This document shows, in pieces, positions 10,672-22,852 of a DNA stretch of 64,000 nucleotides. Position numbers and translations under genes: made by a program. Under the pieces are notes generated by a model. It was not told the origin of the DNA and searched no databases. It saw only the letters and a list, made by a program, of their open reading frames with translations. The DNA comes from Channallabes apus (lineage: Eukaryota; Chordata; Actinopteri; Siluriformes; Clariidae), in assembly GCA_030522415.1 (NCBI GenBank), contig CM060105.1, positions 14,180,277 to 14,244,276 on the forward strand, in the 5' to 3' direction. Within the stretch, counting starts at the first letter, position 1. Each line of letters starts with the position of its first letter.

Positions 10672-11516
10672 AGCAACTCAGCAAGATGAGTTGTGATTTT
10701 TGAGATGAGATGATTGATGAGATGATTTTTACACCTAGAATTAATAGAGGGAGTACTAACTTTTACACATGATTTTAACTGAAAATGTTGATCTCTCTAC
10801 AGTTCTACATATCTTCCTGTGCCAAAACAAAAGGCGGTCCAAACCTCGGCACAGACTGGATACAGATCCGAGTTACATAGCAAAAAGCTTAACAAAAATG
10901 TAGAAAAATGCCTGAATTGTAGCACAGTGATATAGCAGGTATCCCGGCTGTCTCACAGCTCCATAGTCCACTCCTGGTCCACTCCTGAGTCACAAAGATG
11001 AATGGTTATGACTCTGTTCCCTGAAGGAGAGGAACGAGGTACAACACATATTGTATGGGATATCAAGCCCTCTCGTGTCCTGGCTGAAGCCACCTATATT
11101 CACACCGTAAAGGCAGGCAAACCTGTGCCTACACCTATCCTTCAGGGATCAGAGGTCATAGTCATAACCATTCGTTCCCTTTCAGTCAATTCACTTGGTA
11201 CAACACATATTGTATGGGACATATATTCACGCCCCGCCGAGCATCTACCAAAGTTAGCCACAAGAACCCTGATAGCTACTGTACTGCAGAGAGGACAGAA
11301 TGAGCCACCGAAGGGGCCGTTATATCAAGTTGGTAGAACTGGACAAAAGTGTGCGGTAAGGACCAACGCACAAATATCACCCACGGACATCCCTTTGAAC
11401 AGCGCCCATGATGTTGCCATAGCTCTTGTTGAATGTGCTTTCACCCCCAGAGGCAATGGGACACCCTTACTTCTATAAGCTAATGAAATAGCCTCCACAA
11501 TCCAATGGGAAAGCCG

Positions 11517-12345
11517 CTATTTAGACAGGGCTTTACCCTTTACTGGACTGGCAAAGCAGATAAACAGTTGATCACATAAGCGCATATTTACTGTATGGTC
11601 CATGTAGACCCGTAGTGCACATACAGGGCACAAATTATGCAATTTACCCTGCTCCTCAGAAGCAAAAGGAGGAGGACAAAAGCTATAAAGGTCAAAGACC
11701 ATAGAGCTATAATCAGTGGAGACCACCTTCAGTACATAGCCCATGTTTGGCCACAGAGTAATCTTTAACCCATTAGCAGCAAACTGCGTAAAAGATGGAT
11801 GCACGGACAAAGCGTGGAGATCACCCACTCGTTTAGCAGACGCTAAAGCAAGAAGAAGTGCCGTCTTATGTATATGAAAGAATTCTCATATCTATAGACT
11901 CCACTGGCTCGAAAGGAGGACCACAGAGGGCCTCAAGCACTAACAATAAATCCCAAGACGGAACACGGGACCTCGTAGTGGGTCGCAGACGTCACACTCC
12001 TTTTAAGAATCGTACTGCCAGCGGATGAACCCCTGGTGACACTCCATCAAAACCAACATGACAGGCTGATATAGTATACTTTAATAGTAGAGAAGGAAAG
12101 GCCTTTCTCTAATAGTTCTTGTAGGAAAGACAACATCTCCACCATGGAGCACTGAAATGGAAGAACATTATGTTCTTGACAGCATTGCACAAAAGCTCGC
12201 CACTTGTAAGCATATAAACTTCTAGTAGACGAGGCCCGAGCACTTTGAATTGTCTCAATCACATTCGGGGGAAGCCCTTTTGCTAACAGATTGGACCTTT
12301 CAACAGGTAAGCGTGCAAGTTCCACAGCTCGGGACACGGGTGCAC
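11517..12345 (-). pseudogene. DIRS tyrosine recombinase fragment
   Basis: Two - strand frames: one with SARASSTRSLYAYKWRAF and GLSFSTIKVYY, the N-terminal SAM-like part of DIRS recombinases, and one with ALSVHPSFTQFAANGLKITL and LCPVCALRVYMDHT, the central part. They are in different frames with stops between, so the gene is dead. The catalytic Tyr end was not found intact. Confidence 0.75.
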
Positions 12346-12349
12346 CTGT

Positions 12350-13945
12350 GCACCTGTGTTCACTGAGATATTCAACATCTCTTTTTCTCAGTCGGTGATC
12401 CCCACATGCTTCAAAGAGTCCATCATTGTTCCTGTCCCGATGAAAACTCATCCTGCTTCTCTAAATGATTATCGCCCTGTAGCCCTCACCTCAGTAGTGA
12501 TGAACTGCTTTGAACGCCTGGTCGGAGACTTCATCATTTCTTCACTACCGGACACACTGGACCCACTACAGTTCGCTTACCGCCCAAATCATTCTCCTGA
12601 CGATGCCATCTCTGATCTCCTCCACACATCACTTACTCATTTGGACATTAGTAGGTGGAATTATGTTACAATGCTCTTCATCGACTACAGCTCTGCATTT
12701 AATACCATAATTCCCTCCACACTCACCACCAAGCTAGTGCACCTGGGACTCAGCTCATCTCTGTGTCAGTGGACCTCCAACTTCCTAACTGGCAGACCAC
12801 AGGCAGTAAGGATGGGCGGACATGTCTCAGCCTCCATCACTCTCAGCACTGGAGCCCCCCAGGTGTGTGCTCTGAGCCCCCTGCTGTACTCTTTGTACAC
12901 ATACAGTATGACTGTGTGGCCACTACCAGCTTAAATACCTCGATGTTCACATCACGCAGGACCTGACATGGTCCTGTCACATCAACACCAGGGTGAAAAA
13001 GGCCAGAGAGCGTATCTACCACCTCAGATGCTTGAGAGACTTCCGACTGCCCTCCAAGGTGCTCAGGAACTTTTACTCCCGCACCATAGAGAGCATCCTG
13101 ACCAGAAACATCTCAACCTGGTTCGTAAACAGCACCATGCAGAACAGACGAGCTCTACAGAGGGTGGTGCGATCAGCAGAGCGCACCATCTGCACCGAGC
13201 TCCCTGACCTGTACTCGACCTCCAATCTACAGCAGGCGGTGCTGGACCAAGGCCAGGAAGATCGTGAAAGGACCTCAGCCATCCCAACAATGGACTGTTC
13301 TCTCTGTTGAGGTCAGGAAAGCGATTCCGCTCCCTGAAGCCCAACACAGAGATTGTGGAGGAGCTTCTTCCCACAGGCGATACAGTCTTTTCACTTCAAT
13401 CAAAACACAACACAGTACTAACCCACACATATGATTTTTACACACACTCTGACATTCTGGACATTCGTTTACACTAGTGGCCACTGCATACACTTCATGG
13501 TCATCAAATCACTCTATCACAAGTCAGTTAAAATAAATCACTTTTAAGCATATTTGCACTGCACCAGACACTTTAAATATGTGGATTGCACAACCCTGGA
13601 CATTACCACTCTTTTATTACCATTTATTCTAACTCCATTCCACACAAAAATTACATAAATATATACCTACTCGTACAGCTGCTCTTATTGTTCTGTATTT
13701 CTTCATATATTCTTCACATATTTTCTATATTGTGTATTTTTGTTGTACAGTTATTTTATTTTAACTTAAATTTTTTAATTTAATTTTATTCTATCCTAGT
13801 TAAATTTACCCTTTATTTTATTTTTCATATTTATTTCCTATTCCTAGTCTTTTATTTTATGGTCACAAGCAGTTGTCTAAGCATTTCACTGCATATCGTA
13901 CTTTGTATGACTGTGTTTGTGACAAATAAAATTTGAATTTGAATG
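12350..13945 (+). mobile_element. LINE (CR1/L2/Rex1-like non-LTR retrotransposon), truncated, nested in the DIRS element
   Basis: The + strand frame 12356-12934 reads reverse transcriptase blocks ([52 protein letters not shown]) and then shifts. The YADD catalytic segment is deleted. A second frame at 12930-13310 gives the post-RT region (DLTWSCHINTRVKKARERIY). The 3' end is acaaataaaatttgaatttg at about 13925-13944. It is 5'-truncated and inactive. It splits the DIRS reverse transcriptase from the recombinase. Confidence 0.85.
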
Positions 13946-14035
13946 CAGTTGCCTCAGGGTAAGCATTTTGAATTTGTACGTTCTTAGAAACGTGTTCAAT
14001 ATTCTCAGATCCAAAATAGGACAAAATACCGGCTG
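13946..14035 (-). pseudogene. DIRS reverse transcriptase N-terminal fragment
   Basis: The - strand frame reads PILDLRILNTFLRTYKFKML, the conserved first block of DIRS RT. It stops abruptly at the LINE junction at 13945; the rest of the RT and the RNase H are absent. Confidence 0.75.
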
Positions 14036-14499
14036 TACCAACCTTAGTTCGCTTCCGAAGGAGGCACCACTTTGCTCAGAAGAGAATTTATCTCTTCCCG
14101 AAGCACCGCTGCGGCGGCGTCCAACACCACGGTGTTGACTACGGAAGAGAAGCGCGGTGGCTTTGTGCGAAACTGTAGTTGGTATCCCATAGCGGGCAGC
14201 ATTGAGAGAGGAGAAACAGTGTCTACCTGCTGCCAGAGCTCTTCTCCCTTTAAAATCCGAGCTAGGAGGAGTAAGGATACTTCCTCCTAGTCGCTGAGTC
14301 GTTCTGGAGGCCCGGTGGGGGGCCCATACCCAAGGCCGACTGCCGTGGGTTTTGCCCGGGATGCTGTTGCTTCACCGGCCGAGAGCTCGAGCTAGCTGCC
14401 GGCGGTGGTCTTTTATGAGGTGGCCCACGGAGTGGTCATTCTTCGAGCCTGTTTGGGCTTCACCTCTCGTCGCAGAATGATGTCTCGCAATGCTTCAGC

Positions 14500-15690
14500 C
14501 TGTTTCCTCTTGAAGTCAAACTTTGCCTGAATGGCATCGAGTGACTGGCTAAACAAACCCTAAGCAGACAGCGGTTCATCCAAGTAGATGGCCCTGTCTC
14601 TTTCTGGGATGTCAGAGAGTGTGAGCCATAAATGCCTCTGTGCTACCACTGCGCTCGCCATCCCTCTCCCGAGGGAGAGAGCCGTACAACGAGACATGTG
14701 CAAAACGGAGTCTGTCAGGGTCCTAACCTCGTTAAGCAGCGCACAGAACGGGCTCTCCTGGGGCACCAGTAAGCCGAGCTCAGCGTAACGCAGTTGACTG
14801 GGCACAACCAGTGCCCACTTGAGCACGGTAAATCTTCTCCAGCTGGGCAGAGGAGAATGTACAGTGTTTGGACAGAAGGACAGTAGGGCCAGACACCCCA
14901 TGATTATGCGAGGGTGCCAAATAAGCAGCCAAAGATGGCTCCATTGGCGGTGGGCTAACTAGTCCTGCTTTCTCAGCTCCGTCCAATTCCAAATACTGCC
15001 CGTAACCTGGCACTGATATGCAGGTTGACAGCGGCTTGCTCCATGACGACGTTAACTCGCCAACAAAGTCGGGAAACATAGGCAAGCAGTTCTTAACGGT
15101 TGTCGGTTCAGGAGGAAGAAAAAATCCCGCGAACCATGATGGTTTTTGAGCCGGCTATGGGGAGGGACACTCCACGTCCAGTTCTACCAGGCTAACGCAG
15201 TAGCAGCGGAGCTCTGAACGGGCGGCAAAATTTCATGCTTGTCCTCTGACAAGCATTTCATTTCTAGACCGATGTCGAGCACGTTATCATCCTTGAAAGT
15301 ATGCTGCTCGGTTCCTGGCTGCTGGCCAGCGCTGTAAGAGAGTCACGGTCCTCCGACCCCTCGAAATACTCCATCTGGTCTGCAGACACAGGCGAAGCTG
15401 GGACTGCTAACTCGGAAAGGAAGGGGTCCTGCTGAGCGACTGTATTTCTCCACAGGATTCTTTCCACGAACGTGACGCGTCTTTCCAGCTTTCAACGCCG
15501 GAGCTAGCAACAAAGCTCACATGACTCGAGCTCAGCTAGCGCTCTCGCTTCGTGCTTGTCCTTCTTGTGCAAGGAGAAGCCGCACTCCTGAGGACAGGGG
15601 CGAACAGTGGACCTCTTCTTTGCCACATTAGCTTCCATGCTCATGCCAGCTAACACTGTTAGCATGGCTAAACAGAAGCCAACCAAACTG
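14500..15690 (-). pseudogene. DIRS gag-like ORF, broken
   Basis: Frames at 15504-15686 (CPQECGFSLHKKDKH, a Cys/His-like start), 14780-15085 and 14560-14901 together follow DIRS gag order. They include LWLTLSDIPERDRAIYLDEP, a block I recognise from fish DIRS gag. Several frame changes and stops are present. Confidence 0.65.
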
Positions 15691-16122
15691 AGATGTCGCT
15701 AATGTTCCGACTGACAGTGAATAAAGGTGGCTTCAGCCAGGACACGAGAGGGCCGTGATATCCCATACAATATGTGTTGTACTGAGTGAATTGACTGAAA
15801 GGGAACATGTTTGTTTTTTTAAAGAGTTCATTTGAAACTGGTATAAAGATTTTGGGGTTAAGTACGTCTGCTTAGATTGGACTTGGAATGTTTGATTGTA
15901 GAGGCAGAATGAGCAGATCAGTAACTGTGCACTTGGTGCCATCATGTGGAAGAATGAAGTAAACACAAGAGAATTTGGGGCTTTTCTTGCAGACGTGCTC
16001 TTGCATTAAATCGATTAGAATAATGGATATTTTAAAAAGTACCTTAAATACTGTATGGGAAACGTATGATTTAAAAAGTCAAGTACCAAAGAAAAAAGTG
16101 TAATTGATTGTATCTGATGGCA

Positions 16123-16220
16123 AAGAGGCATAGTGGTTTGTATTGTTGCATCGCACCTCCAGGGTTGAGGGTTTGTTTCCCAACTCTGGTCTGTGAATGT
16201 GTTTGCATGGTTGCATGATC
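16123..16220 (+). repeat. tRNA-SINE fragment
   Basis: The segment tcgcacctccagggttgagg resembles the head of the SINE seen complete at 20715. It is short and diverged. Confidence 0.45.
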
Positions 16221-16505
16221 GCACGTGTAGCACATGCTTGCTGGGTTGTCAGAATATAGCTGTGGATATATTTATATTCTTTTCACATACAGTACTGTGC
16301 AAGGTTTTGAGCCACTCCTCATGTTTTTTTAAAAAATATTTTTCCAATCATGCTGTATGCTTAATGTAATCTTGAGAAACAGTTCTCCAGGCTTTCTGAA
16401 GGACCTTTTTGTCTCTCATTTTTGGTCCAGTCCCTGTACCTGAGCAGTTTCAGAGGAATATTTTTGGTTTGTCAGCCACACTGTGATCTACAGTATGAAT
16501 CATTC

Positions 16506-16546
<41 letters not shown>
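16506..16546. repeat. (AAT)n microsatellite
   Basis: About 13 uninterrupted trinucleotide units. Confidence 0.95.
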
Positions 16547-16549
<3 letters not shown>

Positions 16550-16949
16550 CCTAACTTAAGACATGAACCAGTGAGAAACACGATGATGTTAGACACATTT
16601 GCCAGATGATGATAGATGATCAGGCCGGTGTTTAGTATACTGGTGATGCTGAACACTCAGCAATTGAAAAAGACAAGAAGGGTAACGAGGTTGCAGCTGA
16701 AGTTCTTAAAAAAAAAATTTTATTGTATTTTTAGGCACTTTGCCATCTATCACAGTAAAACATGTGTTTTCTTTCATTTAATCCATATCATTTAATATGA
16801 ATCTTTGAAATGTACATCTAATTTTGTTCACAGTAAATTATTCGATTCATTTTAGATTAGTAAAATAAAATAAAATTCTGCAATTGAAGAAAAATGTGTA
16901 AATTAGTCCACATTTAGAAAAACAAACAAAGAAAAAAAATCAAATAGAC

Positions 16950-17520
16950 CTAATTTCCTACACCTGTGAGTGTGAACTCAAAAGTCTCCACACAAACCAC
17001 AGATTCACGAGTGCAGAGCGCCCTCCAGGGACTATCCGCATATTGCGAGTACAGAAATAAATCACCCCACATTCTAAATTCAGATTCAGCAAATTTACTT
17101 CTGGTGACAGCACAGTCCTCATCACCATTGTAATCATTAAGTTCATTGTTCCAACGGTACCTGAAAGCATAGAGTCAGAATTTCCTCTTCATGTCATACA
17201 GTACGTAGAGCTGCATTATAAAGAAGATGAGCATTTACCCAGTGGTCAGTGCGGAGCCGTCCACCCACTTCCACGTCCCCTCTTCAGAACAATCCAAGCC
17301 TCAGGACAATGTAAGGGATAAAACAGAGGTGTTGGTCTATTAATAAAGACGAGATGTGAAAAAGTGCATTGAAACTGTGTTGTTTGATTATCTGATGACA
17401 TTCTCTTCTCAGCCATTGATGACCACAAGGTCGGTGCCTCTTGAGTTGCAATCCTTCCTAGCATCATTCTAGCTCTTCGTCGCTTTTGTGATGAAGTACA
17501 TATGCCACTGGTTTATATTT
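16950..17520 (-). pseudogene. C-type lectin domain pseudogene (decayed tandem copy)
   Basis: Three - strand blocks match the lectin exons at 24966-25544 in order and spacing. The first block has lost its splice acceptor and has a TAG stop in place of the conserved Trp (17469-17471). The middle block has a deletion and frameshift after EAWI. The last block keeps NGDEDCAV.RSKFAESEFR, but EPN has become ELN and the terminal C..ICE is gone. Upstream flanking sequence (18480-18720, continuing at 23657-24130) also matches the active copy's flank, so this is a tandem duplicate lacking a transmembrane exon. Confidence 0.85.
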
Positions 17521-17639
17521 GAAAAATCAGTGTATTTACTGCTGAAATAAGCATTATAGTGTCATTTCCTTCCCAAGATTCAACTATAACTGTCAACTAA
17601 ACTTGGTATTTTAACTTTAATTATGTCTTTCTTTAAGTT

Positions 17640-18299
17640 GCTTTTATTAGGTCCCAAGCACCATGACAGCAGCCCTATGACGTCAAAGTGTGTGAATGGA
17701 CCTATTGTTCAAATTAGGATTTTTTTTTTTTAATTATCCAGGGCTTTGTCGAGGTCTTAACGTGCACAAAATGTCATGAAAATCAGGATTCAGGTTGGAA
17801 TCTGCTTCAATTAGGAAAGTTGAGTGGCTGGGCTCTGGGTCTGGCCAAGATTTAGCTTCATAGCTCATACACACTCGCACTTATACATGTGAAACCTGGC
17901 AGACCATTAGATCTCATTGAGCTGAACAACTTTTGCTTTGCATGTCTTGGGGTCTACTCAACAGAAAGTCAGTTATTTTGGGTTGTTTGCAAAACACACC
18001 CAATAGAATTTGATATACCTCCATATACCTTATATTACCTCCAAACTTTGCCAATATGATCTCAATACACTTAGGATGCAAAATCTTAAAGGGATTTTTG
18101 ATATCTCAAACAGTTTAGCCATGATGATGCCTTAAACTGAAAATTGGCTAATAACTTCCTGAGTGACGTCATATTAAGTGGCATCACATTGAGTTTTTTT
18201 TTTAGGCATTCAGAGATTTTTGAAGGTCTTAACATGATGCTCAAAATGCACCCAGGTTGTGTAGTGCACCCAGGCAGCAATAGCAGAGAAGAAAAGCAA
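17640..18299. other. Interspersed repeat-like block of unknown family
   Basis: Absent from the paired flank of the active lectin copy, so probably inserted into the duplicate after it arose. No ORF or terminal repeat recognised. Confidence 0.35.
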
Positions 18300-18415
18300 T
18301 AGAAGAGTTATAACATTCCCAGAAGAGTTGAAGCTGTTATAGCTGCACAGAGGGTGGGGCCTCTTTGCAGCTATAATGTTCAATTATATTAAACATATTG
18401 ATGTTACTCAGGTTA
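18300..18415 (+). mobile_element. Short Tc1-like tail fragment
   Basis: Carries agaagagttgaagctgttat, shared with the fragments at 6830 and 10550. Confidence 0.65.
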
Positions 18416-19278
18416 CAGAAGTTTCCAATTCACTTCATAATTCCTTAGTTTAAACCATTTTTATGCACAGTGTGGACACCCAGGAATCCGAAAGTAACAG
18501 TTCTCCGAAATATTTGCTTAATCCAAATTTGTAACATCATTTATTTTGTACACAGGGAAAACTATAATATTTTGTATATGATGAGCAACATATTAAATAA
18601 GTTTCTATTTCTGTCAAGTTTCTGTTCCTTTTCCAGTCTTATATATCAGAAGTAAATCTCTACACTTCACAGATTTACTGTACTTCCACATTAGATTTCA
18701 GTTTATCTTTAGTCGCATTATCACGTGTGGACGTGTATCACGTCCTCTTCATCAAAAGCAAGAGAGTAGTGAACCAAAATTTAAATGAACTGTAATAATG
18801 CTGAAACCACAGTGTATTAAAACTGTACTCTAATTTATGGTTTCTGTGGAGAGAAATTGTTATTTTGAGTACAATAAATAAAATTTGGCAAAAAAAAAAG
18901 TTTAAATTGCTTACGGGCTCTGGGATGTACACTGAACTTCTATTTAAAGTTAATTATACTATGACACATTATTTGGAAAGTGTGATTAATTTGAAGGATG
19001 CTTAAAAGTTCATTCCAACAATTGGATAAAGCATGCTAGTACGTAATGTAGTGTCAGAAGTGGAATATAGTATATCTTTAGTATCTTTAGTATGGGGCAT
19101 GGTCTGATCAGCATTAGACAATTTTCAAAGACAATAAGTAGCAATAAGACTCTTACAATATACAACATCAAAGAGATGGACTGATACCTGGTTGGGGAAA
19201 GGAACAGGCTACATAGATATTTAGAGAATAACAGGAACAATGAAAAAACCAGTAGACACAATGTCAAATTAATGGAGA

Positions 19279-19283
19279 AAAAA

Positions 19284-19341
<58 letters not shown>
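19279..19341. repeat. Poly-A followed by (AT)n
   Basis: A run of about 23 A bases passes straight into an AT dinucleotide array. It may mark an old retroposon end or be simple slippage. Confidence 0.9.
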
Positions 19342-19344
<3 letters not shown>

Positions 19345-20714
19345 AAAGCATCTCTATGTGCATTAACAACTAATAAATTGATCAACTAATAGAACAATTA
19401 CTAAAATAAAGGAAGGAAGAAATTAGAGAACTAAAAAAAAAAAAAAAAAAAAGATCATGCCAGAGCTGCATGAAGAGGCATGACAGCCCACCAACCTAAA
19501 ACACCGACCAAGCTCAAGACACCAGCAAGATACAGCCCATGATGGGAGTGACAGCAATTTCAGAAGAGTAGACTAGCATGGAACTACAGTATGCATCCAC
19601 AGAACATTGAGGGGGTGGCAAAAGGTGGCAAAACATCCAGAGCAGCAGGACCTGGAACATGGCCTGAATCATGGCCATAGGAGCACAGAAACACACACTG
19701 CATGACACCAAGTGTAATAGGTGTCACAAAAAAAAAAAAAAAAAAAAAAACCTATGAGGGGCAAGAAATGGACATAAAAGTCAAAGACATTGTAATGGTC
19801 CCAAAGATGGTTGCAGCAATAGCACAGTGGCCAAACAGGACTGGCATCAGGTGGAGGGCTCAATGCCCCATGTCTCTCTGGAGGGCGCAGAAAATTTTTG
19901 ATCCAAATTACTAGAAAAGCCATTTAAAAAGCACTTCAACCCCAAACTGTACAGCAAATACTATCAGTTTTAGGAATAACAGGGTTTAGCCAACCCTGGA
20001 TATGTAACTTTGCACTACAAGTGCAACCATTAAGAGATTAAGAGATCTAATATAAACTGCTGATCAGACTGGACCTAGTTCACCATTTACACCGGAAACA
20101 CTAGCAGAATTTGATCTTATCAAAATGTCATTAGCAATGGCACCTGCATTAGCTTGTCCCGATTATACTAAACCTTTCCAGTTATAGGTACCAGAAAGAT
20201 GAGGATTTGCCTCTGCTGTGCTAACCTACTGTATAAACAGGACAGAAGGAGCAAACATCCAAAAGCATATTACCGTACCGCTCTCGGTAATATTGAAAAT
20301 GTTACTGACGCCTAGCCGTAGCAGAATTCTCACTTCAAAAAGCATCAACATCCATTACATGCATTACTAATAAGTCAGATGTTTGTAATCACAAATGCAC
20401 GTCATTTGGGATCTGACTTTTAATCTGCTTAACAAACCAAACACTGGAAAACACAGATCAAGGATTTTTTGTAAATAAAATAAGTTTTTGTAACCATAAT
20501 GAGAACAAAGCTGGCGAAGCCATAGTATTGCCAGCTAAGAAAAGAAACATATTATGTCGTTTTCTCCACAGTCTCCACTTCTATCCCTCAACTGTGCTCT
20601 GCTCAACCAGCCTGTAACTACAAGAAATAGCACCTGCATATGAAAAGCAATATGGATAGGCAATAAATAAAGAAATAAAATAGATTAAAATAAATAATAA
20701 TAATAATAATAGTA

Positions 20715-21110
20715 ATATTTTGTGTATAAGCGGTGCAGTGGTGTAGTGGTTAGCACTGTTGCCTTGCACCTCCAGGGTCTGGGTTCGATTCCCCGGCCAG
20801 GCTCGATTCCCGTCTCTGTGTGCATGGAGTTTGCATGTTCTCCCCGTGCTTGGTGGGTTTCCTCCGGGTACTCCGGTTTCCTCCCACAGTCCAAAGATAT
20901 GCAGGTTAGGCTAGTTGGCGTTCCTAAATTGCCCGTAGTGTGTGATTGGGTGTGTGAGGGTGTGTATGTGTGTGTGCCCTGCGATGGATTGGCACCCTGT
21001 CCAGGGTGTACCCCGCCTAGTGCCCGAAGTCTCCTGGGATAGGCTCCAGGTCCCCCGCGACCCTGAACACAGGATTAAGCGGTAGAGAAAATGAATGAAT
21101 GAATGAATAT
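20715..21110 (+). mobile_element. tRNA-derived SINE, full-length-looking
   Basis: An A-box-like tggtgtagtggttagc and a B-box-like gggttcgattc start the unit. A conserved body follows (ttggtgggtttcctccgggt, tgatggattggcaccctg-type sequence), ending in GAAT repeats. The same family occurs at 41071-41425 and, inverted, at 39480 and 35570. It interrupts the retroviral pol region. Confidence 0.85.
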
Positions 21111-21469
21111 TTTGTGTATATTTGTGTATAATAGTATATTTGTTTGGCGTAGTTGTAATGGACTCATCCGTGACACATAGTACACATAGTATTGATCGCT
21201 GCGCCGGAGGGAGATTCTGCATGCTATGCGCTCAGAATAATGCTAACATAATCTTGCTAACTTAGTACACTGCTTTCTATCAATGTGTGAAGTTTGTGTT
21301 CAATACAATATGAGAAAAACATCCTCCGCTTCTCTAGGTCATATTCCACAACCCATGGGGCCCTTTAGACATTTAGCAATGAATTTTGTGGATATGGTAG
21401 ATCGAAAAGGGTGGAAAGGTTTTGCTTTTAAAAGGGTGAAAAGGGTGCTTTTATTTTCTTTTTAAGGTC

Positions 21470-21555
21470 ACTGGCGGTCATGTAAGCATTTCACTGCATA
21501 TTATACTGTGTATGACTGTGTATGTGACAAATAAAATTTGAATTTGAATTTGAAA
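21470..21555 (+). repeat. LINE 3' tail
   Basis: Carries atttcactgcatat...gtgacaaataaaatttgaatttgaatttg, the same tail as the LINE ending at 13945. Only the extreme 3' end was inserted. Confidence 0.75.
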
Positions 21556-22852
21556 ACATACATCCTAGTTGTAGAGAATCAATGGGTAAAGCGATTGCCT
21601 CAGCAAACGCAAAGACGCATTTTGGAATGCCATGTTTTGGGTTCCACCAATTAAATAGATTCTCTCACTAGAATTGGTACTATGATAGGAATTATACTGC
21701 TTGCCATGTCAGTAATAATCTGCTGCATCATACTTCCATAATGAGAGGACTTATTGACAAAGCCATAAAGATACTATTTGGACGATATGAAATGTTGTCA
21801 GGATAGTACAAGAAGCAGAATTAGAATGAAATATACCTCCCATAGAATATGAAGTACCTAGAAACAACTACATTTACAGATCTAGAAGAGAAAAATACTC
21901 AATAAATAAATCGATAATAATAAAATGTGTTAACTCTATGCAAATTTATAAATATGTGTTACAAATGAAATGAAAGGAAAAAGTAATGTAAATGTACTAG
22001 CAAGTACACATACTGTATAATTGCTAACAACCTATAACTAACAGTTTACAAATTTAATGAAAATAACAGAATTAATCACATTGTATAGATAAAATCTAAT
22101 CCGAGACACTATAATGGTATGTTAGTATGTGTGCAGCTTAGTGTGTGCAGGACCCGAGTGGGGGCTCGTCATTAACATGGCAGCAGGGGGCGAGGAAAAT
22201 CATCTCCCTGTCAAAGTAATGGTGGATGGACTATTTCTCAAAGAAAGCCTAAGAGAGGGAAGAAGACCTACCATCTACATATGTGAGCATGAAAAGCTGC
22301 GCTGTTCTGAATCAAGCTCGAGCTCAACCCCAGTCAATGAGTGAATCATGGAACTCGAATCTAACACAACAAGCAGAGCTGAAGAGTCTGACATCGACCT
22401 TACCAAAACTACACAGCTCAGTCTACCAAGACCATAGATTTTGACATTGTTGGACGTTTTTCTTTTTTTTTTGTGTGTGTGTTTATTTTATGACAATACA
22501 TGTTATACTGTTATACAACTATATATACAGTCCTCTCATCAGATGCTAATGCATTGTCGAGTGTTTAAACACTGGCAGGGTAGGAATTTTTCATCAAAAA
22601 TTAGTGACCGAGGTTTTTTCGCCTACCTCTGAGCAGAGAACACATTGTTAGCTAAAGATTCTCCTGACTACAAGGTAGTGGTCATAAGGACCTATCCGAG
22701 AAAAGGAAGAAAAGTAGCAATAATTAAATGCTCAGGGAATATGTGTTACCCTGAAACTGTGAAACTGTTACCTATTATCCTCCTTAAGCATACAACAGGG
22801 GGGACTGTGGAAATTTTTAAGTAAAGCCATACTTATGGCTTTCAGGGGGGAA

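Larger units (their letters stand above)
11008..15812 (-). mobile_element. DIRS-type (tyrosine recombinase) retrotransposon, broken
   Basis: Inverted terminal repeats share acacatattgtatgggatat and ccctctcgtgtcctggctga, with inverted copies at 11040-11090 and 15725-15785. A further internal copy of the end sequence is at 11170-11230, as expected for DIRS inverted ends plus internal complementary region. Read on the - strand the order is gag-like (about 15690-14500), start of reverse transcriptase (about 14035-13946), then recombinase (about 12345-11517). A LINE sits at 12350-13945, and most of the RT and RNase H is missing. Confidence 0.8.

Noticed and set aside
11002..11478. 158-residue + strand ORF
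   Set aside because: Lies across DIRS inverted ends, antisense to the recombinase 3' region; no protein features.
12047..12451. 134-residue - strand ORF as one gene
   Set aside because: Its first part is antisense LINE sequence and the rest is DIRS recombinase; the frame crosses the insertion junction.
20740..20800. Possible tRNA gene (A- and B-box-like motifs)
   Set aside because: The sequence is the head of a dispersed SINE, continues into the SINE body and does not show a complete cloverleaf.
20722..21042. 106-residue + strand ORF, and the similar one at 41086-41373
   Set aside because: Both are translations of the tRNA-SINE; identical in layout, not genes.
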